The translations under genes were made by a program, and so were the position numbers. A stretch of 64,000 nucleotides of DNA from Roseiarcus sp963717215 (GTDB lineage Bacteria; Pseudomonadota; Alphaproteobacteria; Rhizobiales; Beijerinckiaceae), in contig CAVQVS010000009.1 in the NCBI GenBank assembly GCA_963717215.1, forward strand, positions 310,001 to 374,000, read 5' to 3'. Each line of letters starts with the position of its first letter. Positions within the stretch are counted from its first letter, which is position 1. Under the pieces are notes generated by a model. That model searched no databases. It was not told the DNA's origin and was given only the letters and a program-made list of their open reading frames with translations. Positions 56,480 to 64,000 of this stretch are shown in pieces.

Positions 56480-57280
56480 ATGACCGACATATCCCTGCGC
56501 TTCGAGCCGCCGTTCGCCCGCGTCGTTCTCAACCGCCCGGAGCGTCGCAATGCGATCACCCGAGCGATGTGGCGCGCGCTGCCGGCGATCCGCGCCGCTA
56601 TCGAGGCGCGCGAAGATCTGTTGGTGGCGCTCGTCGAGGGCGAGGGCGCGCATTTCAGCGCCGGCGCCGATATTGCTGAACTTGGCGAAATCTACAGCGA
56701 CGCTGCGGCGACGCGCGACTATGCCGATGCGCTCCAGAACGGTCTAAAAGCGCTTATGGACCTCGATCGCCCGACCATCGCGGTCATACGTGGCGTCGCC
56801 ATCGGCGGCGGCCTTGGCCTGGCGCTCGCCTGCGACCTCAGATTCTGCGCCGCTGACGCGCATCTCGCGATCACCCCGGCCAAGCTCGGCCTTGTTTACG
56901 GGCATGCTGAATGCCGCCGCCTGATCGAACTCATAGGCCCGTCCCGCGCCAAAGACCTCCTATTCACTGCGCGAAGGATTGAGACCGACGAGGCGCTCGC
57001 GATCGGGCTGATCGATCGGCGGGTCGAGACGGCTTTGCAGGAGACAGTGCTGGGTTACGCCCGTGGGCTTGCGGACATGAGTCAGATGTCGATCCGCGGC
57101 GGCAAGCGCGCCGTCGACGCCATCGCCGCAGGCCTCGCCCGCGAGACGACCACCTATCGCGCGTTGACGGAAGCTGCGGCGCTGGGGCCGGATTTCACCG
57201 AAGGGCGGGCCGCCTTCGCCGAGAAGCGCGCCGCAAAATTTACCTTTCGCGGGCCGACCGCGCCGCTGCCACGTAGCTAA
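56480..57280 (+). CDS. Enoyl-CoA hydratase/isomerase family protein
   Basis: A 266-aa crotonase-fold enzyme. VVLNRPERRNAITRAMWRAL and EGAHFSAGADIAELGEI form the oxyanion-hole loop, IAVIRGVAIGGGLGLALACD the second, and FCAADAHLAITPAKLGLVYG the third. The usual glutamates near residues 110 and 135 are not obvious (GHAECRRLIELIG is the nearest), so hydratase activity is not assured; isomerase or other crotonase chemistry is possible. It is divergent from the allantoinase fusion. Confidence 0.8.
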   Translation: MTDISLRFEPPFARVVLNRPERRNAITRAMWRALPAIRAAIEAREDLLVALVEGEGAHFSAGADIAELGEIYSDAAATRDYADALQNGLKALMDLDRPTIAVIRGVAIGGGLGLALACDLRFCAADAHLAITPAKLGLVYGHAECRRLIELIGPSRAKDLLFTARRIETDEALAIGLIDRRVETALQETVLGYARGLADMSQMSIRGGKRAVDAIAAGLARETTTYRALTEAAALGPDFTEGRAAFAEKRAAKFTFRGPTAPLPRS

Positions 57281-57356
57281 TCCGGAGCCGTTCCCGACGC
57301 GGCATCGGCACGTTACGCGTTTGCGAGATACACCTTCATGGCGCCATGATCCAAGC

Positions 57357-58520
57357 ATGCGCAATGACATGAAATCGCTGGGCCTCCCGGCCTATGTGGA
57401 TCCAGTAAGCGGCCGGAAATATCCCATCTCGGAGCCGCGGTGGCGCTCCGACAGCCTCGGGCCGCTGATGATCACGGCCTTGCCGGGCATCGGGCGTGAC
57501 ATGATCGATACGGGCAAACGATCGCTATGGCGCTACGCTGCGGCGCTACCAGTCGATGTTCCTGATCCGATCACGATGGGAGAGGGCTGCACGCCGCTTG
57601 TCTCCCGCGAATGGCGCGGCGCCTCCGCGCTGTTTAAGCTCGAGTGGTTTTCGCCGACCGGCAGCTTCAAGGACCGGGGCGCCTCGGTCATGCTCTCGAT
57701 CCTGCGCGGCCAGGGCGTGACGCAAGTTCTGGAAGACAGCTCCGGCAACGGCGGGGCGGCGATCGCTGCTTACGCGGCGGCCGGAGGAATTGCGGCGAAG
57801 ATCCTCGCCCCGGCTTCCACAGCGCAGGACAAAACAGTGCAGACGCGCGCTTATGGCGCCGATATCGAGCTCATTCCGGGAACGCGTCAGGACACCAGCG
57901 ACGCTGCGGAGCACCAGGCCACGGCAATCTTCTACGCCGGTCACAACTGGCAGCCGCTCTTCCTGCAAGGGACGAAGACGTTGGCCTATGAGCTTTGGGA
58001 GGATCTCAAGTTCAAGGCGCCCGATAACGTCATCATCCCCACTGGCGCGGGTAGCAACGTCCTGGGTTGCGATATCGGCTTCGGCGAACTCCTCCGCCGC
58101 GGCGAGATCGCGAGCCTTCCCCGGCTGTTCGCGGCCCAGCCGGAGAATTGCGCACCGCTTCACGCAAGCTTCGTGGCCGGGTCCGACGATTATACGCCTG
58201 TCGAAGTGCGCCCGACGATCGCGGAAGGCGCGTCGATCGGGAAGCCTGTGCGGGCTCGCGAAGTCCTGGCGGCTGTGCGGCGCTCCCGCGGCGTGACCGT
58301 CGCCGTCTCGGAGGTTGAGATCGAAAGAGCCCTAATCGAACTCAGCCTGATCGGCCTTTACGTGGAGCCAACCTCCGCCATCGCAGGCGCCGCGTTCACA
58401 AAGCTGCTCGAACGCGGCGTGGTTCAACCCACAGAGACCACCGTCCTCGTGCTGACTGGTTCTGGCCTGAAGACGACACCGCGTATCGGCGGGCTCCTGG
58501 GCGCCTTGCCGACACCGTAG
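57357..58520 (+). CDS. Threonine synthase-like PLP enzyme
   Basis: A 387-aa fold-type II PLP enzyme. FSPTGSFKDRGASVMLSILR has the Schiff-base Lys, EDSSGNGGAAIAAYAAAGGI is the Ser/Asn loop binding the carboxylate, and TGAGSNVLGCDIGFGELLRR binds the cofactor phosphate. These match threonine synthases of the shorter type. With no threonine operon nearby, the true substrate could be another beta-substituted amino acid. Starts at 57357 and 57369 are both possible. It ends 31 bp before the rpsT promoter. Confidence 0.78.
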   Translation: MRNDMKSLGLPAYVDPVSGRKYPISEPRWRSDSLGPLMITALPGIGRDMIDTGKRSLWRYAAALPVDVPDPITMGEGCTPLVSREWRGASALFKLEWFSPTGSFKDRGASVMLSILRGQGVTQVLEDSSGNGGAAIAAYAAAGGIAAKILAPASTAQDKTVQTRAYGADIELIPGTRQDTSDAAEHQATAIFYAGHNWQPLFLQGTKTLAYELWEDLKFKAPDNVIIPTGAGSNVLGCDIGFGELLRRGEIASLPRLFAAQPENCAPLHASFVAGSDDYTPVEVRPTIAEGASIGKPVRAREVLAAVRRSRGVTVAVSEVEIERALIELSLIGLYVEPTSAIAGAAFTKLLERGVVQPTETTVLVLTGSGLKTTPRIGGLLGALPTP

Positions 58521-58551
58521 GCGGCCCTTGCTGGAAATTAGCACGATGCGG

Positions 58552-58580
58552 TTGACGCCTCGCGCCCGCCCAGCCTATAA
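58552..58580 (+). promoter_or_regulatory. Sigma-70 promoter of rpsT
   Basis: TTGACG (58552-58557), 17 bp, then CTATAA (58575-58580). It is a near-consensus housekeeping promoter placed 85 bp before rpsT, and the best-matching promoter in this part of the window. Confidence 0.75.
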
Positions 58581-58598
58581 GCCCGACCAAGCAAGGCT

Positions 58599-58649
58599 GG
58601 GCCTTAAACCCGGCCCTTTATTTTTGAGCGGCGCCAACTGAGGCGCCGC
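58599..58649 (+). promoter_or_regulatory. rpsT leader with terminator-like and second perfect hairpin
   Basis: Two hairpins fill the leader. GGGCC-TTAAACCC-GGCCC (58599-58616) followed by TTTATTTTT resembles an intrinsic terminator, but lies after the promoter. Then GCGGCGCC-AACTGA-GGCGCCGC (58628-58649) is a perfect 8-bp stem just before the ribosome site AGGGA. In this position they may be an attenuator or the S20 autoregulatory site. Confidence 0.6.
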
Positions 58650-58664
58650 AGGGAACGATATTCG

Positions 58665-58931
58665 ATGGCCAATACCAGTTCGGCCCAGAAAGCCGCCCGC
58701 CAGACCATTCGCCGTACCGCGGTCAACAAGTCGCGCCGCACCGAAATGCGCACCTACGTCCGCAAGGTCGAGGAGGCGATCGCCTCTAAGGACCCGAAGG
58801 CGGCCGCCGAAGCATTGAGCGCGGCCGAACCCAGGATCGCCCGGGCGGCGCAGAAGGGCATTGTTCACAAGAACGCCGCCTCGCGCAAAATCTCGCGCCT
58901 GACCAAGCGGGTCAAGGCGCTCGCCGGCTGA
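58665..58931 (+). CDS. rpsT: 30S ribosomal protein S20
   Basis: An 88-aa ribosomal protein. MANTSSAQKAARQTIRRTA, MRTYVRKVEEAIASKD and HKNAASRKISRLTKRVKAL match S20 exactly in length and helix pattern. A structured leader precedes it. In E. coli S20 represses its own translation. Confidence 0.97.
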   Translation: MANTSSAQKAARQTIRRTAVNKSRRTEMRTYVRKVEEAIASKDPKAAAEALSAAEPRIARAAQKGIVHKNAASRKISRLTKRVKALAG

Positions 58932-58959
58932 TCGTTTCGGCCAGGGCGCTCATCTCCCG

Positions 58960-59232
58960 ATGACCGACCTTCCGCCGGACCGGCTCAGCGTCGACCCCTC
59001 GAGTCCATACTACGACGAAGGGACGCTTGCGCGTGGCATCGGCGTGCGTTTTCGCGGCGTCGAGAGGCGTGACGTCGAGGAATATTGTGTATCCGAGCAG
59101 TGGATCCGGGCTGCGGCCGGCAAGGCGCTCGACCGTCGCGGTCAGCCGCTGGTTATCAAGATGACCGGCCCCGTCGAGCCCTATTTTCTCGCGTCTCCCG
59201 GCGGCGACGGCGACGATCAGAAGTCTGAGTAA
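58960..59232 (+). CDS. DUF3297 family protein
   Basis: A 90-aa protein, DRLSVDPSSPYYDEGTLARG then RDVEEYCVSEQWIRAAAGKA, matching the small DUF3297 family of unknown function found in many proteobacteria. It is complete and follows rpsT by 28 bp, so it may share its promoter. Confidence 0.85.
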   Translation: MTDLPPDRLSVDPSSPYYDEGTLARGIGVRFRGVERRDVEEYCVSEQWIRAAAGKALDRRGQPLVIKMTGPVEPYFLASPGGDGDDQKSE

Positions 59233-59278
59233 GCGCCCGTCACTTCTCCTCCGGAAGAAGCTGGCGGCCCGCTACGCC

Positions 59279-60886
59279 TTATTCGGAACCGACGCGAGCG
59301 CCTTTCTCAGCTACCGAACGCTTCATGAACAATACCGCGAACGTCACCACAAACGTCAAGGCGGCCGCCATCCAAAAGGTGTCGAAATATGCGAGCGAAG
59401 ACGCCTGCTGCTGGCGCAGGTTGTCGAGTTGCTGCACAGCCAGTTGTTGGGAGGCGGCCGGATCGCCGTTCTGTTGAACGAAGAATGCCTGAGCCCTCGC
59501 GAGAAAAGTGCTGGCGGCCGCGTTGAGGGGGTCAAGATACTCCCCAAGCCGCAGGACGTGAAACTGATCACGCCGCTCTTCGACGGTTTGGGACAACGAC
59601 ACCCCGACGCTGCCCCCCTCGTTGCGCAAGAGACTCAGTAAGCCGATGGCGGCGCCGCGCAGGGCGAGCGGCGTGTAGAGGTAAGCGGCGACGTTCGCCG
59701 GAGCGAAACAAACCGAGAGCCCGGCGACTAGAAGCACCCGAGGCCAGATAACCTGGCTTGGGCTGATGTCGAGGTTGAGTTGCGACATCCAATAGTTTCC
59801 TGCGGTCATAAGGAGAAGGCCTGCGGCGATCAGCCATCTCGCATCCACCTTGAGGCCGATCAGGCGGCCGACGATCGGCATCGCCAGGACGGCAAAGACT
59901 CCGGCGGGCGACATGACCCACCCGGTCTTCAGCGCATCATAACCAAACAGAGTTTGCAGCAGGCCAAGTAATGACTTGGTGCCTGCAAAGAGCGCGAGGT
60001 AAGCGCAGAATATGATGATGCAGCAGGCCGCAAAGTTGCGTTCGCCCAATACGCGGAAATTGACGACGGGGTTGCGGTGACGCAGCTCCCAGAAAATCAA
60101 CGCAACCAGACCCACCACCAATGAAATGACGAGAGTCTGGACGCGCCAGAACGGATCCCCCAGCCAATCCCACTCCTGGCCCTTGCTCAACATCACTTCC
60201 CACGAGACTATGACGATCGCGAGAAGCGACAAGCCGATCGCGTCAAAATGGAATGGCTGCTTCCTCAATTCCTTGCGCTCAGCGAGGAGATAGTCCGGAT
60301 CCCGGAGCAGGAAATAGCAACCGATGAAAGCCAGGATACCGACGGGCACGTTGATCAAAAAGCACCAGCGCCAATTGTAAGTGTCCGTTAGCCAACCGCC
60401 CAAGGTCGGACCGACGATGGGCGCGATCAGCACAGCAAAACCGAACAGCGTCATCGCGACGCCTTGTCTTTCCCGCGGGAAGGCGTCCAGCAATATCCCC
60501 TGGCTGCCGGGTTGCAGTCCGCCGCCGGCCAGACCCTGGATGACTCGGAACAGGATCAACTGACCCAGGCTGCCGGCCAGTCCGCACAGCAGAGAACTGA
60601 AAGTGAATATCGCAATCGACGCCAGGAAGTAGTTCCGGCGACCCAGATGAGCGCTGAGCCAGCCGGTAATCGGCAAAATGAAAGCGTTGGCGGCAAGGTA
60701 GCTGGTGATAACCCACTCGGCGTCATCGGCGGCAGCAGACAGGCCCCCCGCGATGTAACGCAGCGCCACCAGCACGATGGTGGTGTCGAGCACCTCCATG
60801 AACGCTGGCACGACGACGATGGCGGCCACCAGCCAGGGGTTCCGAGCAACCTGGGAGCGGGCGGGCGAAAGCGCCGCGGCTGTCAC
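59279..60886 (-). CDS. EmrB-type DHA2 family MFS drug exporter
   Basis: A 535-aa drug:H+ antiporter with about 14 membrane segments. VVPAFMEVLDTTIVLVALRY and LAANAFILPITGWLSAHLGR are the first helix and motif A. GLAGGGLQPGSQGILLDAFP and APIVGPTLGGWLTDTYNWRW (motif C region) mark the DHA2 drug family. Its ATG overlaps the stop of the adaptor by 4 bp (ATGA), the emrA-emrB arrangement. It is intact. Confidence 0.92.
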   Translation of the reverse strand: MTAAALSPARSQVARNPWLVAAIVVVPAFMEVLDTTIVLVALRYIAGGLSAAADDAEWVITSYLAANAFILPITGWLSAHLGRRNYFLASIAIFTFSSLLCGLAGSLGQLILFRVIQGLAGGGLQPGSQGILLDAFPRERQGVAMTLFGFAVLIAPIVGPTLGGWLTDTYNWRWCFLINVPVGILAFIGCYFLLRDPDYLLAERKELRKQPFHFDAIGLSLLAIVIVSWEVMLSKGQEWDWLGDPFWRVQTLVISLVVGLVALIFWELRHRNPVVNFRVLGERNFAACCIIIFCAYLALFAGTKSLLGLLQTLFGYDALKTGWVMSPAGVFAVLAMPIVGRLIGLKVDARWLIAAGLLLMTAGNYWMSQLNLDISPSQVIWPRVLLVAGLSVCFAPANVAAYLYTPLALRGAAIGLLSLLRNEGGSVGVSLSQTVEERRDQFHVLRLGEYLDPLNAAASTFLARAQAFFVQQNGDPAASQQLAVQQLDNLRQQQASSLAYFDTFWMAAALTFVVTFAVLFMKRSVAEKGARVGSE

Positions 60887-62406
60887 TTCTTTGCGTCCGC
60901 TGGTTTTCCTGTCGAACCGCCCGTTTGTGCTTCAGGCGCAGACGTTTGCAGGAGCTTTCCCGCGTCGGGTCCGGTGGGCGGCTTGTTAAAATAGACGTAG
61001 GGGACGACCGACGTGCCGACAAACAACGGTCTCTTGTCCGGATCGTAGTTCTCGAGGTCGATCCTAACCGGCAGTCGCTGCACCACCTTGATGAAGTTGC
61101 CGGTGGCGTTCTGCGCCGGCAGCAACGCCAATGTCGATCCGGTCCCCTCGGTAAAGCCGGAAATGCGACCCTTGAACACATGGCGGTCGCCATACATGTC
61201 GACATAGAGATCGACGGGCTGGCCGATACGCAGATCGCCCAGTTGCGTCTCCTTGAAATTGGCGTCAACCCAGATTTCGTTCAGCGAGCGGATCGTCATG
61301 AGAGCCTGGCCAACCTGGATGTTGTCGCCCGGATTGACGTTTCGGCGCGTGATGACCCCGTCGATCTCCGCGAGAACATCGCAGTAGCGGAGATCGAGCT
61401 CGGCCTCATCGAGATCGCGCTTGGCGACCTCGAGCTTGGCCTCGGCCTGCTTGATGTCCGGCGCGTCTGCCGCCAGCCGGGCGAAGGTGCTGTTGACGTC
61501 GCCTTCCTTCTCGAACGCCGCGACCATGTGGCTCGGCCCCTCGTCGAACGAATGGATGACGCCGAGTTGAGCCGCGCTCTAAATCAGCGCCGCCTGCGCC
61601 TGGAGCACGGAAGAAAAGGTTTGATTGAGATCGGGCGGAACCTGGCCGAGATCTGGCCCGTCGGGTTCCGGCGGCAATCCCAAAGACGCCCGGGTTTGAC
61701 GGACATCGGCGAGCGCCGCGACAACGTCCGCGCGGGCCGCCAACAAGATGGCCTGGCGCCTGTCGTACTCCGACCTTGGGGTATCGTTCGACACCACGAG
61801 TTTGGCGGCCCGGTCGAAGTCAACCTGAGCCAGCGCGAGCTCGGCTTTGCTCTTGTCGACGCCGGCAACCTTGGCCCGCAGCCGGGCGACCTGGTTGTCA
61901 ACGTCCTCCATCGCGTGCTGCAGCGCCCGGCGCCGGCCCATCGCCTCCGCCTCGATGCCGCGCACTTTGGACTTGGCCACTTGCAGGTCCGCCGTCGCCG
62001 TATCGACAGCCGCCTTTCTGATCGCGACCGCGATCTGAAAAGGCTCCTTGTCCAGTTGGACGAGAAGGTCGCCTTTGCGCACCCGGTAGTTGTCGTCCAC
62101 CAGAACCCTCGAAACCTGGCCCTTGACGCGGGCGGCGACGAACGTGACGTGACCGTTGACGTACGCATCGTCCGTCGAAACCGTGTTGAGGGTCGTCTGG
62201 GCCCAGGGAACGCCGAACCAAAGGGCGCCGGCCAAGACCAGAACGCCCAGCGCGCCAAGCAGCATTTTTCGCCGGGGGTTGGCCTTAGGCTTCTCTGGTG
62301 GGACGGTCGCGGCGCCAGGATTCTGCGGGGGCGACGGCGGGTCCGTGTTGCGAGTCGAGCTCGGCTTGTCGCCCAGTTCGGTTGACTGGCGGCTGTGCTC
62401 GCTCAT
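60883..62406 (-). pseudogene. EmrA-type HlyD adaptor interrupted by one in-frame TAG
   Basis: A membrane-fusion adaptor of about 507 codons. The inner-membrane helix is LLGALGVLVLAGALWFGVPW near residues 45-65. SRVLVDDNYRVRKGDLLVQL (biotinyl-lipoyl fold), a long coiled-coil region, CDVLAEIDGVITRRNVNPGD and GSTLALLPAQNATGNFIKVV follow. After AQAALI the codon is TAG (61579-61581), yet the same frame continues SAAQLGVIHSFDEGPSHMVA to the end. CAG to TAG is the smallest explanation. Without readthrough the adaptor is cut at about residue 275. Confidence 0.85.
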
Positions 62407-62607
62407 CGCAGATTCCCGTCATCGAACGGAAGAATGGCAGCCGACCCTAACATCACGCAGGCTATTCCTTTGAACACCAGACCCGAGGCGCGATCACAAA
62501 CTCGTGAAGGCCCCGCAGTTTGTTCCCGAGACACCTTCGGCCATCTTCCCTTGTTCTCCCGCGGTGCGTCGCGAGAGCTGAGCACGCGCCGGTGTTTGCA
62601 AGTCTGT

Positions 62608-62723
62608 TCAGCTGCCGATCTGGCCTACGTAGAAGCCGAGACGGTTTTTCGACATCACCAGGCCGATGGAATCGGGCACGCCAACGCTACCCCCATCGCC
62701 AGCGCCAGGATTGAAGTCTTCAT
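62608..62723 (-). CDS. Possible tiny secreted peptide, frame uncertain
   Basis: On the minus strand an ATG at 62723 behind GAGAAGGACG opens MKTSILALAMGVALACPIPS, a signal-peptide-like start, and stops after 22 codons. The neighbouring frame stays open with GLVMSKNRLGFYVGQIGS to 62608. Either a very small peptide or a frameshifted gene; no family recognised. The rest of the 520-bp gap 62407-62924 holds nothing supported. Confidence 0.25.
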
Positions 62724-62924
62724 CGTCCTTCTCCTCATCGCTCGTCGAGACTGACGATCCGCGCCTCAAGTTAAGTTCGCGGCAAGAGAACATCACAAGC
62801 GTGGCGACTGATCGATAGGACAATGGTATCGCCGATACTTAGGTATCGCGCTGTTGGAGTCTGTGACGGCGGCGCCGTTGTCCGCTTTCTAGCTCTGTCG
62901 TATCGCGAGCGAGTTGTGTCGGAC

Positions 62925-64000
62925 TCAAAGGTCGAGAACGACATCGCCGACCGGACGCGAACAGCAAATGAGCAGATTGCCGGTCGCTGGCAGGTCGAGC
63001 GGCTGGGGCTCGTACATGATCTTTCCCGAGACGAGACCGCTTTCACAATTGTGGCAGACCCCGCTCCGGCATGCCCAGCGCACCGGGACGTCGCACGCCT
63101 CCGCGAGTTCCAGCATGCTCTGATAGACCACCGGATTCCAGTGGGCCGTTATGCCGCTGCGCGCGAACGAGACGAGAGCACCGGTTTCGAGGTCGAGCGG
63201 TGGCGGATGCGGTGTCTTTGCCGGAGCGCCGACGACCCCCGGCGTGGACGATTCGCCGCCGTTGAATATCTCCAGGTGAATGCTGTCTGGCCGGACGCCG
63301 AATTCCGCTAGGGCCGCTCTCATGTCGGCCATGAAGCGGGTCGGCCCGCACAAGTAGACGTCAGCGTCCGGCGTTATTCCGGCTTCGTCGAACACCGCTC
63401 GCGAGAGGTAGCCTGCGGCGTCAAAGTCCGTTCCAAGCCGATCTGCGGCCTCTGGTTGGCTGAAGCAGACATAGCTGCGGGCGAGCGACAGGTTCGAGAC
63501 AAGACGCCGCACCTCGGCCGCGAACGGAAAGTGCTTTCCGTCGCGTGCGGCGTGCAGCCACAGCACCGGGCGCTTCGAATGCGCCGAGGAGATAGCGTAA
63601 AGCATCGCGAGGACGGGTGTCGCCCCGATGCCGGCGCTGAGGAGCACGACGGGCGACTCGCCGGACCGCAGGACAAAGCTCCCGCGCGGCGAGCTGACCT
63701 CGAGAACACTTCCCACCCGGACATGGTCTCTTAGGTAGGCGCCCGCGGCGCCGTTCGGCTCGATCTTCACGCTGATCCGGTAGCGTTCCGTCGAGACGGC
63801 TCCTGAAAGCGAGTAGCTGCGAAAGAGCGGCGCGCCGCCGATGCCTGGAAGAAGCAGCACCACGTACTGGCCAGGCAGCGCTTCCGGCAACGGCTCGCCG
63901 TCAGCGCACTGCATCGTCAGCGACACGACATCAGCCGCTTCCTGGTCAATCGCCGATACCCTCAGCGGCCGGAATCCCGACGCGGCCGGGTGAGCAGCCG
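62925..64000 (-). CDS. Ferredoxin-NAD(P) reductase-type flavoprotein with [2Fe-2S] domain (partial)
   Basis: A gene running off the right edge: the frame stays open to base 64000 (SGFRPLRVSAIDQEAADVVS), so the GTG at 63926 is not the true start. GQYVVLLLPGIGGAPLFRSY then SLSGAVS is the FAD domain. VVLLSAGIGATPVLAMLY binds NAD(P). The C-terminal CRSGVCHNCESGLVSG with CCSRP is a plant-type [2Fe-2S] ferredoxin domain. This domain order occurs in MOSC-fused oxidoreductases, so a MOSC domain may lie beyond the edge. It would carry electrons to an unknown acceptor. Confidence 0.85.
   Translation of the reverse strand, partial: AAHPAASGFRPLRVSAIDQEAADVVSLTMQCADGEPLPEALPGQYVVLLLPGIGGAPLFRSYSLSGAVSTERYRISVKIEPNGAAGAYLRDHVRVGSVLEVSSPRGSFVLRSGESPVVLLSAGIGATPVLAMLYAISSAHSKRPVLWLHAARDGKHFPFAAEVRRLVSNLSLARSYVCFSQPEAADRLGTDFDAAGYLSRAVFDEAGITPDADVYLCGPTRFMADMRAALAEFGVRPDSIHLEIFNGGESSTPGVVGAPAKTPHPPPLDLETGALVSFARSGITAHWNPVVYQSMLELAEACDVPVRWACRSGVCHNCESGLVSGKIMYEPQPLDLPATGNLLICCSRPVGDVVLDL

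Noticed and set aside
1..64000. CRISPR arrays, rRNA and tRNA genes
   Set aside because: No regularly spaced repeats and no cloverleaf or rRNA-like sequence were recognised on either strand by eye; a tRNA search program was not available.

Overview
The window looks like a chromosomal stretch of a GC-rich alphaproteobacterium, most likely Hyphomicrobiales (Rhizobiales). The evidence is a DivL-type tyrosine pseudo-histidine kinase next to a TsaE-AmgK fusion and MurU, a recA preceded by an alphaproteobacterial LexA-like half-site pair, and Rhizobiales-type transposases. A Beijerinckiaceae or Methylocystaceae affiliation is only a guess. The identifications are from memory of families and motifs; no database was searched.

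Layout. 0-3.1 kb: the tail of a UbiH-family hydroxylase, a cystathionine beta-lyase-like enzyme, and MurJ. 3.2-6.8 kb: Leloir genes galK and galT plus a Gfo/Idh/MocA oxidoreductase, all broken by single-base insertions. 7-15 kb: a lysine 2,3-aminomutase-family radical SAM enzyme, a DDAH-like amidinohydrolase, an RND efflux pair and a small secreted protein. 15.2-19.9 kb: a decayed hemC fragment fused to WD40 debris, class I fructose-bisphosphate aldolase, a decayed glutathione S-transferase, a HAD hydrolase and recA.

20.1-25 kb holds the least familiar intact unit. It is a co-directional cluster of a membrane protein, an unknown 190-aa protein, an NTF2/SnoaL-like protein, a DyP-type heme peroxidase, an unknown 337-aa protein and an outer-membrane beta-barrel protein with one in-frame stop.

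25.1-37.4 kb is a scrapyard. A family-B DNA-polymerase-like gene on the minus strand is cut at its 5' end beside a transposase remnant, decayed by frameshifts, and interrupted near its 3' end by a complete IS3-type element with a GGAC target duplication. It is followed by an acyl-CoA catabolic island: intact CaiB/BaiF proteins, aldehyde dehydrogenase, LysR and TetR regulators, but a gutted third CoA-transferase, a frameshifted acyl-CoA dehydrogenase, and an HMG-CoA-lyase-like gene whose 5' end lies in a roughly 295-bp inversion.

37.4-64 kb is mostly housekeeping. It includes two small proteins and a minus-strand envelope and cell-cycle run (divL, tsaE-amgK, murU, murC, murB). Next come trpS, an ACT-domain protein, hslUV (hslU carries a one-base frameshift, and a decayed copy of its 3' end lies 600 bp away) and a PHP-domain protein. 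The rest is a rhodanese, purine-ring catabolism (guanine deaminase, allantoinase-OHCU decarboxylase fusion), enoyl-CoA hydratase, a threonine-synthase-like enzyme, rpsT with a structured leader, DUF3297, an EmrAB-type exporter with a stop codon in emrA, and a ferredoxin-reductase running off the right edge.

There are many broken genes. Some carry several kinds of damage (deletion, inversion, IS insertion) and are surely real decay. Others (hslU, emrA, the outer-membrane gene, perhaps galT) differ from an intact gene by a single base and could be sequencing errors.
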